Shown here one piece after another: positions 24,201 through 35,135 of a DNA stretch of 64,000 bases. The position numbers and the translations under genes were made by a program. Position 1 is the first letter of the stretch, and each line of letters starts with the position of its first letter. The notes beneath the pieces were generated by a model. That model saw nothing but the letters and a program-made list of their open reading frames with translations, did no database searches and was not told the origin of the DNA. The DNA is taken from positions 4,466,501 to 4,530,500 of the forward strand of contig OX359200.1 in the NCBI GenBank assembly GCA_947172415.1. Direction: 5' to 3'. The DNA is from Chondrosia reniformis (Eukaryota > Porifera > Demospongiae > Chondrillida > Chondrillidae).

Positions 24201-27200
24201 CCAAAACATTTGTGCAGTTTACCCAGATAGTGACGAGAAGAAGGTAGACAACCTTCCAGTGAAGCATCTTCCAGCAACACCTACTATGTCTCTCTAGTAA
24301 GTATGGGCAACTTAAGGGAAGATTTTCAATGGGTACTAGTTCCTCTTTAGTAGTACACTCAATTGTATAAAGACAATTGGCTTGTAATACAAACAGGTAG
24401 CATTGTTGGTTTAACATTATAGTACTGTGATTTTAAGGAAGTAAAAAAGTCTACCTTTAAATACAACTTAACCCCACAACCTTAATTATTAATACAAAAC
24501 AGTACAGTACAGTCCATGGTCAAAGTCAATGCTGACTTCATGAAAAATGCCAGAATTCATATTTACATGCACTGGTGTATTCTGTAGTGCAGAAAACAAC
24601 AGCTAGAATGTAGTACTGAAATGATACTCACTTTTCCACTTTCTTTCAAAATAGCCCCACTTTTCTCCATCTCTTCTGTGCTTACTTTATGAATAAAGCG
24701 TTTGAATGAAGCCATCATAGTTGGGTTAGCTGGATCTACATACAAGATAGTCACCAGCATAACAAGATATCAACTGTCCAATCAGAGCAATGAATGACTT
24801 TAAAAGGTATTCTGACTAGCTGACAAATATTACTTTGTAAGTTTCCCCTAGGGGTGTGAAAAGGCTGTATTTTAGTCCATATACATACCTTCTTCAACTG
24901 AAATGTTAAGCTACACCTTAAAAATAAGCAAGTGCATATATGGGAAACTCACTAACCAATAAAAAGAATGTAGCAATGAGACTGGAATGCACCCAGTCTT
25001 CTAAACATATCATTGTAAGCAAGAGATAGTGGCTACTATAATAAAGAGCTTCTTTTAAAAGTGACACATGTGAGCTAACACGCAAACAACTTATTTGAGA
25101 ACAATGAACACATTAACTGGCAAACTGAAACCAATTATTAATACTAAACTAAACCTTATGTACAGTACACACGCATCTTTAATGATATACGACTAAGAAA
25201 ATATTACACCAAATAATAACTAAGGAATTATTGTAATCTCATTTTGAATCCAATTTATGCAGTGACAAAAATGAAGAAATAATCCCACCTTCCTTGTACT
25301 TTCTTGAAATGCCTTCAGGGTCCTCGAGGACATATACACCATGTGTTGTTCCCATTTGAGCCTCAGCAACGATAGCAATGCCAGTAAACCCTGGTTCAGT
25401 GAATGACCATTCCCCTGTATAAGGAAAGTAAGGTACTGCAACTGGACAAGCAATAACCTGATCTTCATATACGTACTGTATATACTGTATACATAGCCCT
25501 TCATAATGATTACCTAAAAACAGTTGATATGAACATGGAACACATAAAATATATAAAAGTAATTTTTCCACATGTAACTCTACCACTTCTAGAAAAAGCC
25601 AACTGGGGATATTAATAAGATAGAACAAGTTTTATATGTTTACTGTAGAAATGATTTACATGAATAATCAAAGTGATAATCAAACCACAAGTAATTGTAA
25701 TCATTCTCAGACATCATGAAGAGGGAAGAACATGAAGAGGGAAGAACATGAAGAGGGGAAGAACATGAAGAGGGAAGAACATGAAGAGGGAAGAACATGA
25801 AGAGGGGAAGAACATGAAGAGGGAAGAACATGAAGAGGGAAGAACATGAAGAGGGAAGATCATGAAGAGGGAAGAACATGAAGAGGGAAGAACATGAAGT
25901 GGGAAGAACATGAAGAGGGAAGAACATGAAGAGGGAAGAACATGAAGAGGGAAGAACATGAAGAGGGAAGAACATAAAGAGGGAAGAACATGAAGAGGGA
26001 AGAACATGAAGAGGGAAGAACATGAAGAGGGAAGAACATGAAGAGGGAAGAACATGAAGAGGGAAGAACATGAAGAGGGAAGAACATGAAGAGGGAAGAA
26101 CATGAAGAGGGAAGAACATGAAGAGGGAAGAACATGAAGAGGGAAGATCATGAAGAGGGAAGAACATGAAAGAAGCAATTGCTGGGAAGTGAACCCAGGA
26201 CAGCTGGTTATGACCACCAGTTGCTCTGCCACTGAGCTACGTACAACTGCTACAACATGCACAGAGTGCAGGTACAAGTTGATAGCACTCGGAAAAAGTG
26301 TGGGTAGGTTTACATGTATGTTTGCTCCATACAGACTAACCAGTGAGGTCACATGGAAGTATTACATCGGATGAGCTGACATAGATCTGCATGGAGAGAG
26401 GGATATTGCATCATTCTCCAATGCCCCGAAAAGCGACCAACACATTAACGTGTCTAATATATCAGGTCACATTATCAACAGACCCCTGGAATCATTCTTT
26501 CTGGGAACTCAATGAAAGCCATCAACTGAAGGTCCAACATATGGTAAGCCTGTCCATCTGCACATACATAAATACAAAGTACATCAAAATGAAAATACAA
26601 TTGAAGGCTTTAGTGAATTAGTCAGACAACAACACATGTATGCATGAATAGGTATACATGTAGTTATATTATTAATTAATTGTTAAGTGATAATCAAACT
26701 ACAAGTAATTAAAATCATTCCTAAACATTATGAAGAGGGAAAAACCTTAGATAGCTAGTTATGGCAGCCATTATTCTGCCACTGAGCTACAATTGCCACA
26801 GGAATGCTCAAATCGTGTTTTATACTACGTAGTTATGAGTAAGTAATTAGTCTTCACTCAAAAACAATTAACTTTTTTATCAGAATGAGCTGATAATCAA
26901 TGTACTGTAAAACCCTTAATATTAGTGTGCCATAAATGTTAGCAAAATTAGCGATGCAATATCATTCGCCAACATTTATGGTCGCGAAAATGTTTATTAT
27001 TGCGCATGCACAGTAATGTGGAGCAAGTATTTACAACAAATTGCTAAATTTAATGGATGCTAATAAGTTATATACGGTAAACCCCTAAATATAATGTTAA
27101 GGGTTTTACAGTATATGACTATATGAAAACATATTCCCAGTACCCCACAGACTTCTGTACTATATAGAATGTAGTTGAATGATATTTCTCTGCCTCTGGA

Positions 27201-28496
27201 CAATTGAGCATATCAGTAATATCACTTGTATGTCTGACATGCAGAGCCTGAGAAGGGTAAAACCCTGTATGAATTGTTGTTTAGAATTGCTGTTACTAGT
27301 TACTTGATCATCCAAAGTAAAGAAATACCATCCAAATAGCATGCAGTTTAGCATGCCTAATAATTTTCATGAATATACCCTCCTTATATCAATACATGTA
27401 CATATAGAATGTACCAATGGGATAGAGAAGAAAGATCTTGCCTCCAACACTGGCACTTGGGAATCTTTGGCTGTAACCTCCAGCATTAATTAAAAGTATT
27501 CTTGCTATAGACATGAGAATATGCAAATAATGATTGCCATTACATTATCAAAACCTTTAAAAGTTCTCCCATGATTCCTTAGAAACTCCTTATATGGTAT
27601 TAGATTAAAAGGACTACAGACCACTAGGATAAAGATCTTATAAGGAACATCCTACAAAGGCTAGGGAGGAGGAGGTAGATTTGATTGTGTGTACTTAAGA
27701 AGAATCGATTTATATTGATCTGAGTAAGCAAGCTTGACAAATGGATCAGTGTTGTACAAGTTCCAAGATGCTTCGTGGTATGTGTAGTGTGAGTTAGGTG
27801 TACACATTATCTCTTTAATCTGAAATGCTTTGGATCAGACTGCACTGTTACATTCATGATCACACATTACTACTGACACTTTTCAATGTATTCTACTCCT
27901 TCCGTTTCAGCAAGATGGTGGATGACATTGAGGACTGCTCCTCCATCGCCCACCTTCACATCGGGTGGATCACTGACCACAAAATACCTTACAGAGGAAA
28001 TACATGTTACAGAGTAGGCATAGCATGGAGGAAAATGGTATATTAAGGTTATTAATTACATACGTAGCAGTCAGACAAAAGGAGATCATTATCATCACAT
28101 GCACAACAATGTGAATCTATAAACGTTTAAGTATCACATCCACACTAGATATATTGGGACTGGCACAAGCTGGTACTGCCACTGGCACAAACTGGAACTG
28201 TACAAACTTACTTGCAGACAGAAGGGAGCTCCCTACGTGATTGTTTGGACTCTATAAGAGATTGGTACATTTGCTTCTGACTGTCGCTTCCAGCGGTCAC
28301 AACAACAGCATCCCAAAACGACCTATTGCACAAGACAGTCATGTGGAATACCATCACACAGTGCTACTTACATCAATGGAGCGTCTCACTTTGACAGTTC
28401 GTCGGGAGTAGAGGAATCGCCTTTCAATAGCTTCTTATACTTTTCTAGCCTCTTAAACATGGAAGATCTAAGTCGCGCTCTATCCAACTCCGCCAT
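18290..28496 (-). CDS. FPGT: Fucose-1-phosphate guanylyltransferase (GDP-L-fucose pyrophosphorylase), 19 exons
   Basis: Makes GDP-fucose from GTP and fucose-1-phosphate in the cytosolic fucose salvage route. Exons (5' to 3'): 28390-28496, 28212-28322, 27880-27987, 27415-27500, 26484-26557, 26341-26386, 25289-25414, 24632-24735, 22084-22140, 21693-21770, 21368-21481, 20943-21060, 20734-20815, 20461-20557, 20298-20385, 19854-19927, 19149-19212, 18850-18942, 18290-18378. Lengths sum to 1716, an open 571-residue frame (human about 600). Diagnostic pieces: SFWDAVVVTAG, VGDGGAVLNVIHHL (nucleotide-binding loop), ILLINAGGYSQRFPSAS, QMGTTHGVYVLEDP, CEIDGYGDFLRPLGP, GAFVHFGTTTEYLEHL, a left-handed beta-helix stretch VEMATIEDNVTIGESCIIS, and FGVEDDLK. 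The exon 17 donor (19149) is chosen to close the frame and is the least certain. Exons 8 and 9 flank a nested gene. Confidence 0.95.
18395..18575. repeat. Dispersed repeat family R2 relic
   Basis: GTTCCACC..TAGCTCATT..CTC..GAGACATGAATGGG and AAATCCAGAGTCAA modules are shared with 12085-12215 and with the foldback element at 28739-28917. It appears to be one decayed arm of that element. It lies in the last FPGT intron. Confidence 0.5.
18623..18680. repeat. Perfect 24-bp-arm hairpin
   Basis: AGTGAAATAATCCTTTTTCA starts one arm (18623-18646) and its exact reverse complement ends at 18680, with a 10-base CGATATATCA loop. It lies in an FPGT intron. It could be a tiny foldback element or a hairpin RNA precursor. 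Confidence 0.75.
20102..20245 (+). repeat. Dispersed repeat R1, copy 3
   Basis: Carries the R1 modules CACCATTTTCCTACATGC, GTAAAAAGTCTATAG, GAACTAAACCTAGTGAGAGC and CTACTGGGCCA, ending abruptly. It is in the FPGT intron that follows the beta-helix exons. Confidence 0.7.
23002..24267 (-). CDS. Secreted transthyretin-like protein with degenerate metalloprotease-like tail, nested in FPGT
   Basis: Two exons, 23508-24267 and 23002-23180, join in phase 1 for 312 residues. MLHWKVVYLLLVTIWVNC.. is a signal peptide, cut near residue 23. Residues about 24-105 fit the transthyretin-like family (YYPIDVTGRIKCKG, FTDSDGDFQIAG). Residues about 195-255 recall the tail of gluzincin-like proteins with a HExxH..NEGWAE signature, but here the motifs read REQLAHIVYYNL and FNAGWAEYWA. 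The zinc-binding first His and catalytic Glu of HExxH and the Glu of NEGWAE are therefore missing, suggesting a pseudoenzyme or binding protein. The gene lies wholly inside the 2.5-kb intron between FPGT exons 8 and 9, on the same strand. The start at 24267 is chosen for the signal peptide; the frame is open 50 codons further up. Function unknown. Confidence 0.78.
25660..26255 (-). repeat. tRNA-derived SINE, copy 2, with internal VNTR
   Basis: The tRNA-like head is at 26171-26250 (minus), with A-box TAGCTCAGTGGCAGAGC and B-box-like GGGTTCACTTCCC. The SINE body is at 25660-25716. Between them, at the place of a single GAAGAGGGAA motif in the other copies, lies a 16-bp tandem array. The element sits in FPGT intron 6. 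Confidence 0.8.
25714..26168. repeat. 16-bp minisatellite, about 28 units
   Basis: Unit GAAGAGGGAAGAACAT, near perfect, with occasional 17-base units (extra G) and single changes. Because 16 is not a multiple of three, all three minus frames stay open with a 16-residue periodic pattern, which is not a protein. The array lies inside a SINE. Confidence 0.95.
26678..26812 (-). repeat. tRNA-derived SINE, copy 3 (degenerate)
   Basis: Body AAGTGATAATCAAACTACAAG and TTATGAAGAGGGAAAAACC, then a decayed head with CTGCCACTGAGCTACAATTG. It contains one copy of the motif that is amplified in the neighbouring SINE. Confidence 0.7.
26903..27118. mobile_element. MITE with ACTGTAAAACCCTTAAT terminal repeats, copy 1
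   Basis: TACTGTAAAACCCTTAATAT at the left and ATGTTAAGGGTTTTACAGTA at the right form inverted ends. Inside are GCATTTATGGTCGC-like and GCGCATGC motifs shared with the copy at 44309. Non-coding, in FPGT intron 4. Confidence 0.75.
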
Positions 28497-28738
28497 TTGA
28501 ACAACAAAATAAACGTTCCACTACAAACTACAAAACCGTATCAGTTAAATATGGCGCATAGTTGGTTACAATGGCACTCGCATATATAGGGCTTCACTGG
28601 TACACAATTAATAGGAAAAGTTATTCAATTTTATATGATAAATGAGAAAAAGATAAATGTTTCATTGTAAGATGTTCTCTCTTATGTAGTACTAAAGAAA
28701 AAGAGAAAAGTATACAGTAAAGCATAGCTCTAATTTGT

Positions 28739-28917
28739 CTCATCATTTGACTCTGGAATTTACCCCACCCACTAATGCCTCCTGAGGAGTGCAATGAGCA
28801 AAGGGTGGAAGTGAGCAAGCTCGCTTGATGGGAACCGGTCTCCCCTTAGCCACTCAAAGTTCCACTCATTTGCGCTCCTCAGGAGCAGGTAGGGTGAAAT
28901 CCAGAGCCAAATGATGA
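28739..28917. mobile_element. Foldback element of about 180 bp (family R2)
   Basis: TCATCATTTGACTCTGGAAT at the left end pairs with ATCCAGAGCCAAATGATGA at the right. The centre also folds (CCTCCTGAGGAG, GCTCCTCAGGAGC). Related decayed arms occur at 12085-12215 and 18395-18575. It fills much of the 540-base gap between FPGT and EIF6. Confidence 0.75.
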
Positions 28918-29038
28918 AACATCACAGCTTTAAGATCTTAAAGACTCCTATTTTCAAAATATTATACTTGTATATACAGTCTACTATATTCTGAAAGACT
29001 CTTGTGTGAATGCATTTTCACTGCAGCACTGCTTCCAG

Positions 29039-32000
29039 TTACCTTTCGATAGTTGTACTCCTCAACTCCCCAACAATGGAGCTTTGCTTTGATTCATTCA
29101 GTTTGAAGATGCTTTCTATGACAGAGATCTCTGCACTGGTTGTGTCCACTCCACAGAATGCACACCAGTCATTCACCACCAGACCAGCTCCAATCACCTC
29201 ACTACCTCTGTTCACCGACCCAGCCTTCAGTAGGAGACGTACAATAGCAAATTACATGAGAAATCTAAAACACCATTTTCCTACATATGTACATACATAC
29301 ATACATACTACATACATCTATTTCTATTCCACAGTAAAATGTGTCATACGTAAATGGTGCACTTACGTATATGTATATATACGTATAAGAAGATAAAAAC
29401 AAGAATTTCGGAACTGGACCTATTTCTGTTTAATCACTTTGAGAATGTTGTAAAGCATCCAAACATGTTTTGGCATTCAAAAAGGTAACTGTATCTATAT
29501 GTAGATGACTGCAAATGTCTATAAAAGGAGGCACTCCCCACTCCAATCATCAATCACTGAAAAAGAACTCCAGGGTCGAAGTGCCTGACTAAAGTGTAAC
29601 AACAAAACTGCATCTAATGCAACCAAAGATGACATTGTTGCGATTTATCTCAATTGATAATAGGGATAATAGGGTGGTCATGTTTTTGGGCCATCCCAGA
29701 GTCCTACCCCTATTATCTTTGTACGTATATTTTTCAAAGATATAAAAACCTCGATGGTCTTAAAGTAATCTTTAATCGTCTTTGCAGGTATTCTACATCA
29801 CACGATAAAGGAGCGGGAATTTTCACAAACCCATGCCGATTCACAAAAATTTGTATACATACAGTATATAATACATATGTATAGAAAATGTTCCATTAAA
29901 ATTATGTATACACACACTCAATCATGTCAGTGAACAAGAGAGAGTGTATTACTTACAACAATAGGGACTTGGAGGAGCGAGGACAACTCATCTTGTTCCT
30001 CCATTTTTGTCTTTGGATGAACCTACACAACAAAGATAGTAACAGAGACACCTCAAAATGGACACACTCACTTGTGACAATGCAAAAGACTCGCCGCTAC
30101 GTAATTGTGAATGATGTTTTCTAAAGAAATGTTATTAAGCCAGATTACAGCTACTGGTTAATACAAAGGTTTGCCAACAGAAAGTATCAAGGAAGATCTA
30201 GGAATCAAAATGTTGTAATCAATGAACATCTGTGTTAACCAGAGATGTGATCTTGTTCAATGAAATAATTCATTGCACAGTTACATAGGTACATTCCAAT
30301 TTGGCTCCTTAGAATAGACTAAAAGGCATGGATCTATTTCAGATCTCAAACAATATGTACGTACGTACATGTACGTACCTAAAGATATATTTGATATCCA
30401 TATAATCTTATAAATACGTGTAAGCCAACAAATAACAATTCTATATCCTCATATACAGCACAAGCTTGCATACACACAGCACACACTAACATAAACACAT
30501 GTTCACACACATATGCTAACACACATATGGTAACCACACTCACAAACGCTAACACATACATGAAGTACGTATGTAGAAAGATATATCACCAACTGACCAG
30601 TCCTCCTCTATTGCTGAACATAGAGTAGGTGCCAACAAGGACATTATCCGCTACTGTCTGTCTAAATACCTCAATATGTAAAACATCCGACAGTATCTCT
30701 TCTGTCTCCTACAAAGTGATGACACAATGCTTGCAAATAAAAATACAGCAAAATGAAGAGAAATGTAATACATATATTCTCAAAATTCCCATCCAAAATG
30801 ATCAGTTACATAATATACACTAGTATTATGTAGTAAACTGCAAAACCTTGCCTTATTGTCCTACAAGCTGAAAAGGATTTTAAAGCATTGTGTTACTTAG
30901 TGATGTTGCTGGACATATTTCTGTTGTTCCTTTTATTTGAAAGTTAGGACAATAAGGCAAGTACGTACAGTCCTTTAAAATCCTTTTCAACTTGTACTCA
31001 AAAGTGCTCCCTAGCTAAAGTGCTGTGACAGTTAAGAGCGCAGTTAGGCATACGTATGGCAATTTCAACTAGGGCAACTCCTTTACACACAAAAGACAGT
31101 AGGATGTCGATGTAATGTTTAATGGCAGCAAAGTGAACTCCACAAAGCAGCCACAACACTTACCCTATCCAGATCTGGGTGAATTAATCCAACATAGTCA
31201 TTGCATGACACAACATTGCCAAGAGCGGAAAGACGCTCTTCTACTCTCTTAACTTTAACAGAGTCGGGCAGAGAATTCCTTAAATGTTGTAATTCTTGGT
31301 CAGTGGTACTGTTAGGAACCAGGAGACCATGTCTGTTTCCTGGAAAAGAAATGTCATATCAACAGAAACGTGTTACAGTAAAGAAATACTCAAGGGGTTA
31401 TGGGCAATGCTATTATCCAAAGAACCAGATTATAACTATTTGGCTAATGAAATAATAAGGGGTACATGTTGGGATCATTACGTATGATAAAGAAATATTC
31501 ATTAAACAACCAGCAAAACTTCTGCAAACTAAGGATAAAGATGTTTCAACCCATAGGTCTTCATCATTTCTCTGAGTACGTACTCAGTCAATATGGATAC
31601 AACTTACATACTATCGCAGACTATCTAAACTAAGTGATGTTAGGTAGTTAGATAGTCTATGCCACCATAATAATAAAAGCTACATGCTGAACTTGGGGCT
31701 GTGATAAGGGGGGAAAGGAAAATTTTCAAAATTTAGGGGGGGGTAATGGTATGAGGGTGTCGAAGCAGTTTAGGGGGTTCCCAAAGGTTCGGGGAGTGGG
31801 GCAAAATCAATCCTACTGGGGGCAAATGCCCCCTCCCCCTCTATGCAGCCCTGATAATAATAATGAATGATTGTGTTTATTATTGTGACCTGCAATACAA
31901 AACCAGTGATAACAGTAAAACCACAAGTGTTTAGGGTCACATTAAAGAGTTCACCATTATAGAGCAGCTTGCATATAGATTGGAATGAGAGGGAAAGTAA

Positions 32001-33106
32001 ATGGTTTTTATAAAACTATGTACATGGGTATACGTATAAACTAAGACTTGTGATATAAGTGCGCGAGATACAATTGGTGATTTGTTTATTAGGGTAGGAG
32101 ATATAGAGGCACTTCTGTACAATGGTTAGGGAATAAAAGCAAGGGTTAAGGCCCCATAAAGTTAATTATTAGATTCTCATCCTCCTGTCTTCAAATTCTT
32201 GGTGAGATGGGAGGCTTTTTATAATTTATATTTTTATATTCTCAGGCAAAGAAGTTTTCTCCTTCGCACCTTGGAGGAGAATCGCGAAAGCGTCAGTGGT
32301 GGCGGACGTCGTAGCTGCTGCACTTCAACGTTGAAATCGACTTACTGGCCAAGCGAGGAGACTGCTTCCCTTACCGCTACGTCGGCGGAGACTCTAATGA
32401 GTTCGTGCTTGCTCGATCCAAGCGCGCAGTTGACCATCGCGGTCGCATAGTCGCTGGAGATGGCTTCGGAGTTGTCCAACTGCCCAGAGGAGTATTTGTG
32501 GTACAAGTCGATAAGGGTTCCCTGATCAGCAACAACGCATCCATACCAGGGCTTCAGAACACGACAGCGCGCACGAATTGGCACCACAACAAAGACCATA
32601 CCGGCTACTGCTAACTGAAAGCCATTTGACCAATAAATTTAGGCCAAGCGGCCATAAAAAATTGGTGCAGGCGGGGATGAGAATCTAATAATTAACTTTA
32701 TGGGGCCTAATAATATTACATTTTATATACGTACCTGCGTATCTAATAAGTTATAAGTACACTATAATGCCTGTATAATACGGACTAACCTACGCAAAGG
32801 CTCCCCACTATTCGACATCCTCCAATGGTAGCATGTACCACAGGTATAGCGTCTGATAACTCACTTTCAAAAATACTATAATAAAGATATAAACAAACAC
32901 ATTTTAATTACAGGAAACTACCCAAAAACCTAGCAAATAATAACACGGTCTCCCATTCTAATCGCAGGACTCGTGATACGGGAAATAGAACAAACTTACC
33001 TGAAGAAATTCTCAGTGCTTGCCACAGGTACTAATGAATACGCGTTAGTAAGTAAGGAGAACACGCCTGCAGAGTTGTTGCCTTCGAATTGAACTCTGAT
33101 AGCCAT
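29039..33106 (-). CDS. EIF6: Eukaryotic translation initiation factor 6, complete, six exons
   Basis: EIF6 binds the 60S ribosomal subunit, aids its maturation and blocks premature joining with 40S. Exons: 33000-33106, 32790-32875, 31164-31339, 30598-30708, 29957-30022 and 29039-29224. Phases close to give 243 residues (human 245). Near-identical stretches include [64 protein letters not shown] and [17 protein letters not shown], covering the five-bladed pentein fold. The C-terminal tail ([14 protein letters not shown]) diverges from mammals, as is usual. The start is 216 bases below the CFAP418 stop codon. A PIF/Harbinger-like insert sits in intron 2. Very firm. Confidence 0.98.
30838..30998. 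repeat. Interleaved inverted repeats in EIF6 intron 3
   Basis: CTTGCCTTATTGTCCTA (about 30847) pairs with TAGGACAATAAGGCAAG (about 30946), and ACAAGCTGAAAAGGATTTTA pairs with TAAAATCCTTTTCAACTTGT. The four segments run a-b-a'-b' rather than nested, so both pairings together would make a pseudoknot. Probably a rearranged foldback element. Confidence 0.6.
32150..32707. mobile_element. PIF/Harbinger-like non-autonomous transposon, 558 bp
   Basis: Terminal inverted repeats of at least 32 bases begin GGCCCCATAAAGTTAATTAT and are flanked on both sides by TAA. A 3-bp TWA target duplication with GG-starting ends is the PIF/Harbinger signature. The interior is clearly GC-richer than its surroundings and keeps an 85-codon minus frame (32342-32599) that I do not recognise. 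No DDE transposase is present. It lies in EIF6 intron 2. Confidence 0.8.
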
Positions 33107-33321
33107 AGTGAGATAGACGGTCCAGATGTCCTTCAACCTGATAGTTATATATAACTAGAGAAGGCTTTATTTATGCTCTTTTATAATGACTTGCACGTGT
33201 TGCACAACAGTGCGAAACTAAGCTATCTGACGTCAGTATCTATTTATAGAACAACTGTAATTAATATTGAATACAGAATATAGAGAACTCTTAGTGACAC
33301 CAGTATAGCCTATGACAGGGT

Positions 33322-35135
33322 TCAAAGACGATGGCCACCACAGACCCATTTTAAGTTTGAAAGTTCAAATAGTTCCGTAACTTCTTGAACAGAAACCCAA
33401 GAGCACTGACATGCATAAGCCCTTGAACCTACACAAGACAAAGAGGAAGTGATACAGCAATACACACCAACCAATCCTTTTGAGTATTGCCAGTCCATTA
33501 TTACACTAACCTGATTTGTGAATGATTTTCTGCTTCAGTTTGCTCATCATTGGAAAGTTGTTTCTAAAGAATAAGTAATCCACATCTTTTGTCCATGCAC
33601 TCCCATCTATGGCTGTCACATTAAGGTCACATGATGTACATCGTAATGAATTGCAGGCTCTACATATTGAATATAAGCACAAAAAAACTTAAAACAATGA
33701 CATATCTCAGCAAGTAATCACCCTACTATTATAGACACAACCAAAAGTAAATTTCTTGTATATACGTATGTAATGACCACTTGTTGTGATCACTATGGTT
33801 GCAATTATATTGAGCATCAGCAACACAATTGAATAGTTTTGAATGTTTGACCATCCTTGTATATGTGTCATGTTTAATTTTCTTGATTATCCTAAGCTGC
33901 ACACATACATATGTATGCTAACACACACAGAAATTGATTATCCTAATATTGACAGTTAGGGCCTTTCCTTTCAAAATCATATTTTCCCCTCACATCTTAA
34001 TAACCACTGTCTCCTCATCTGTAATATTTTCCCTTAAATACTTTATATTTTTAAAATACGATACGAGGTTGAAGGACATCTGGACCATCTATCTCACTAT
34101 GGCTATCAGAGTTCAATTCGAAGGCAACAACTCTGCCAGCGTGTTAAAATATAACAGCAAAACAGTACAAGAATCTACCAAATGTGATCCTACATACAAA
34201 TACATTAAAATGTACAATGATATAGCCATTGTGCTACGATTAAGCAAACACCATTAATCAGTTGTACATCTGCACATTTCAACTAACCGCAGACAAAGTG
34301 TATCGTTCATTTACCTCAGTGTGGCTCCTTCATTGCATCCAAACGCTACTTTGCTACCACTTAAAAACAGTCTGATACACCTGCAAACATTAAACAGCAG
34401 GTAAACTAAATATTCTATGATACTGCAGCCAATACACGGGAAATATACAGTTGCAACTATCTGCTATGTCAGCAAACCTAGTCTTTGTCACAGCATAAAC
34501 CTCTTTGTCATCCCTATCCCTCTTTAGTCCTTCCGAGTGTGTCTCTACCTAGACATTGAGACACCACAACAGCTATTAAATTGATTTGATAAATTTCTAT
34601 TCAATTAAGCTTAATATTGCATAGATTCTTTACTGTATTTAGCAGATATCTAAATAGTTACTGAGTATGTAGATTTTTGATCATCAAAATTAATGTAGTT
34701 TTAGAGCCTAATTGAATAATCACGCGACTAGTCTGACGTAGCCAGACCACGGTCCTTCCTCCATTTTGCTATGACGTCTTACGTCAGACTATCACGCGAC
34801 ACGCTAATAACAATGTAACAAATACGAACAAACTCTGCTCGTGTCCTCAACGTCAGAAAGGTCTCCTAGAATTTCATCTATCTCCTCATCAATGGTATCT
34901 TTAATGTCTTTTGACCTGATGGAACACGAAAGTACAGAAATACTTGTAGACTCACAACATGTACATTCTTAATGAAAGAAAGTCAATAAATATTAAAACG
35001 CCACTTCTTTTATTCTTACTGTGGAGGTAGTATGACTCCGGATTTAATTGCAGAACCCCGCTCTTGAGACATTTTGTTAACATTCATTTCTAACGCGTTT
35101 ATCAGGTCATCCAGATCGTCTGCGTCTGCGTCCAT
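33322..35135 (-). CDS. CFAP418: Cilia and flagella associated protein 418 (C8orf37), complete, six exons
   Basis: CFAP418 is a small soluble protein at the ciliary base; loss in humans gives cone-rod dystrophy and Bardet-Biedl-like disease. Exons: 35020-35135, 34834-34915, 34478-34548, 34315-34380, 33511-33659 and 33322-33428, closing to 196 residues (human 207). The N-terminus is acidic ([15 protein letters not shown]), the usual start of the family. The conserved C-terminal core is clear: [55 protein letters not shown] and LKWVCGGH, with the paired Cys motifs intact. Presence fits the ciliated choanocytes and larvae of a sponge. Intron 4 carries an antisense scrap of the neighbouring EIF6 gene. 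Very firm. Confidence 0.95.
33715..34260. repeat. Repeat unit R3 (TTTCTTGTATAT..GGCCTTTCCTTTC)
   Basis: Modules GACACAACCAA.AGTA, TTTCTTGTATAT, CTTGTTGTGATCACTA, TTGAGCATCAGCAACA and GGCCTTTCCTTTCAA occur here and at about 40210-40600 and 53575-54060. The three copies are rearranged relative to each other. The EIF6 scrap is inserted in this copy. Confidence 0.6.
34065..34146 (+). pseudogene. Inverted 82-bp copy of EIF6 5' UTR and first codons
   Basis: This plus-strand stretch repeats, almost base for base, the EIF6 mRNA start at about 33065-33147 (minus): AGGTTGAAGGACATCTGG, the ATG (34099) and about 16 codons ([13 protein letters not shown]). It then changes abruptly to AT-rich DNA. It lies inside CFAP418 intron 4, in opposite orientation to the real EIF6. 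Confidence 0.9.

Noticed and set aside
25640-26352. Long periodic reading frames on the minus strand rich in Phe, Pro, Leu and Ser
   Set aside because: They are the three frames of a 16-bp minisatellite; the periodicity is 16 residues because 48 bases hold three units. No gene signal.
34735-34800. Palindromic CACGCGACTAGTCTGACGTA..TACGTCAGACTATCACGCGA stretch as a regulatory element
   Set aside because: It looks like a small foldback repeat in a CFAP418 intron; nothing ties it to regulation.
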